Assembly: GCA_003427395.1 (NCBI GenBank) | Contig: BFEA01000329.1 | Coordinates: forward strand, 258,050-289,277 | Length of the DNA stretch: 31,228 nucleotides | Source of the DNA: Chara braunii | Taxonomy: Eukaryota > Streptophyta > Charophyceae > Charales > Characeae | Direction: 5' to 3' | Shown here: one piece after another, positions 30,443 to 31,228 of the stretch | Layout: each line of letters starts with the position of its first letter | Position numbering within the stretch: the first letter of the stretch is position 1 | Notes under the pieces: model-generated | Told to the model about the DNA's origin: nothing | What the model saw: only the letters and a program-made list of their open reading frames with translations | The model's database searches: none | Translations under genes and position numbers: made by a program

Positions 30443-30593
30443 CGGACAGATCCCAAAAGAAAAATAAATAGAGAACAGAGATGGAGTGCAGAGAGGGAGT
30501 ACAGCAGGACGGGTGTAGGAGGGGGAGGGGGAGGGGAAAGTCGCATTCACACAGCCGTAGTACTATTGCTACGTCGGTTCACGCGTTGACTAA
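30443..30593 (-). other. PLE 5' leader between pLTR and ORF1
   Basis: About 150 bp between the upstream pLTR and the ORF1 start, with a C/T-rich run (G-rich on plus at 30520-30537). Possibly the promoter/5' UTR. Confidence 0.45.
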
Positions 30594-31065
30594 TGTAGCA
30601 TACATCAGTCAGCATTCAGATCAAACAGATCGAATACACGATGAGCAATATGCTAATGAACACCACTCAAGAAGGAGAGAAGAGAAGAGATAACGAAACC
30701 GAGCGCAGGTAAATTCGAAAAATAAAACATGAAGCACATGAATCGAGCGAAAAGACCCAACACCGTGTTTCTGCCGGTCGCCCGTCCGGCGTCGTCAGGG
30801 GTCGTAATACCTAGCGCAAGTAACAACAGATAGGCTACAAACTTATATACCTACCTAAGTAGTAAGGTTCTAAGTCTAGAAACAACGAAAATGTAAGCGC
30901 GACAAGGCCTACCGGTTTACTTGGAAAAGACCAAATTCATCTAATCTGATAATCAGCCTAGAAACATCGAAAGTCGGCTAAGTAAACCAGGCTTTGCATA
31001 TACTGAATATAATAAAGAACCGAGTCCACGGTTCAAGTCTCGTTAGCTAAAAGCAACACTGTCCT
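30594..31065 (-). repeat. PLE pLTR, 5' copy
   Basis: 472 bp, direct repeat of 25491-25962 with about nine substitutions. Contains the second hammerhead motif. Confidence 0.95.
30754..30803 (-). ncRNA. Hammerhead ribozyme motif in 5' pLTR
   Basis: Identical in sequence to 25651-25700: GACCC / CTGACGA / GCCGG..CCGGC / GAAA / short stem III / TT / GGGTC on the minus strand. Conservation of the whole motif in both repeats fits a functional role in RNA 5'-end formation. Confidence 0.8.
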
Positions 31066-31154
31066 GGTGGTGGTAAGAGAACCACCGAGATGGAGGCTTT
31101 GCCTGGCGGGTCGCTCCATCTATTGGTGGGGAGCATCAACTGCTGGAAACCGGT
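31066..31154 (-). mobile_element. LINE 3'-end copy interrupted by the PLE
   Basis: Twin-hairpin module at 31113-31154 (minus strand; first hairpin incomplete), then the ~45-bp extension with a perfect third hairpin GGTGG-TTCTCTTA-CCACC (31068-31087 region). It stops at the PLE boundary without an A tail, so the PLE appears to have inserted into it. Confidence 0.7.
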
Positions 31155-31228
31155 GTGAGGAAACCCGGGGAGGGGTCGCCTGCCGCTCGCTGAAGCCAAG
31201 GGCAACAACGCCTGTCACTCGTTGCGCC
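31155..31228. other. Unassigned edge sequence
   Basis: GC-rich 74 bp with no recognised feature. Confidence 0.5.

Larger units (their letters stand above)
25491..31065 (-). mobile_element. Penelope-like element with N-terminal GIY-YIG (Chlamys/Naiad type)
   Basis: 5.6 kb, 5' to 3' from 31065 to 25491. In order: pLTR, ORF1 (CCHC, coiled coil), GIY-YIG endonuclease, Cys-rich linker, RT, ~120 bp, pLTR. In canonical Penelopes the GIY-YIG follows the RT; the reverse order, together with hammerhead ribozymes in the repeats, is known for the Chlamys/Naiad clade of green algae, protists and animals. pLTRs are ~98% identical, implying a young insertion, yet the EN-RT frame has a stop and two frameshifts. 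It is inserted in a LINE 3'-end copy (31066-31154). Confidence 0.88.

Noticed and set aside
25491-31065. LTR retrotransposon (because of the long direct repeats)
   Set aside because: No gag-pol with integrase, RNase H or protease, no primer-binding site seen, and the RT plus GIY-YIG and hammerheads identify a PLE with pLTRs.

Overview
This is a repeat-dominated stretch of a eukaryotic nuclear genome. I see no intact host protein-coding gene, no rRNA gene, no functional tRNA gene and no CRISPR array. The elements present are a plant-type APE/RT LINE, a Penelope-like element (PLE) with its GIY-YIG nuclease ahead of the reverse transcriptase (the Chlamys/Naiad arrangement known from the green lineage and protists), MITE-like foldbacks and many A/T tails. 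Together these point to a green-lineage organism with a large genome. The zinc-knuckle ORF reading MERPVCHYCRRPGHF looks to me like proteins predicted from the charophyte Chara braunii; this is recollection, not a search result.

Layout. 1-82 is an assembly or library artefact: 40 bases of LINE sequence joined to the rest through a perfect 38-bp Nextera mate-pair junction. 83-7500 is mostly unassigned. It holds a 136-bp MITE-like element (1168-1303), a dispersed ~20-bp motif (3249-3960), a ~124-bp tandem array (4245-4835) and a long CT microsatellite (7545-7652). 8604-9429 is a long-TIR foldback element with a retroposon inside it. 9439-10335 is a decayed LINE ORF2 fragment on the minus strand. 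10965-13383 holds a second MITE copy, short retroposon 3' ends, two tRNA-like SINE heads and a duplicated ~350-bp repeat, and ends at a 345-bp assembly gap. 14149-15903 is a 5'-truncated LINE copy on the plus strand with a perfect 16-bp target-site duplication (TSD); a further element is nested inside it.

16790-25418 is a long LINE on the minus strand ('LINE A'). It has an unusually long ORF1 region, an ORF2 with APE endonuclease, RT and zf-RVT domains, and a 3' end with twin hairpins before poly(A). The same 3' end recurs about ten times in the window, several times with TSDs, so LINE A or relatives probably mobilised these short copies. 25491-31065 is a PLE on the minus strand bounded by two 472-bp direct repeats (pLTRs) about 98% identical. 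Each pLTR carries a 50-nt hammerhead-ribozyme motif. The PLE carries an ORF1 (CCHC knuckle, coiled coil, SAP-like segment), then GIY-YIG, a Cys-rich linker and RT. It is broken by at least one in-frame stop and two frameshifts in the EN-RT frame. It sits in another copy of the LINE 3' end (31066-31154).

The window thus records several rounds of nested target-primed retrotransposition. The most interesting system is the permuted-domain PLE with ribozyme-bearing pLTRs and a separate zinc-knuckle ORF1. Second is the LINE 3'-terminal RNA structure, whose third stem appears to covary between copies.
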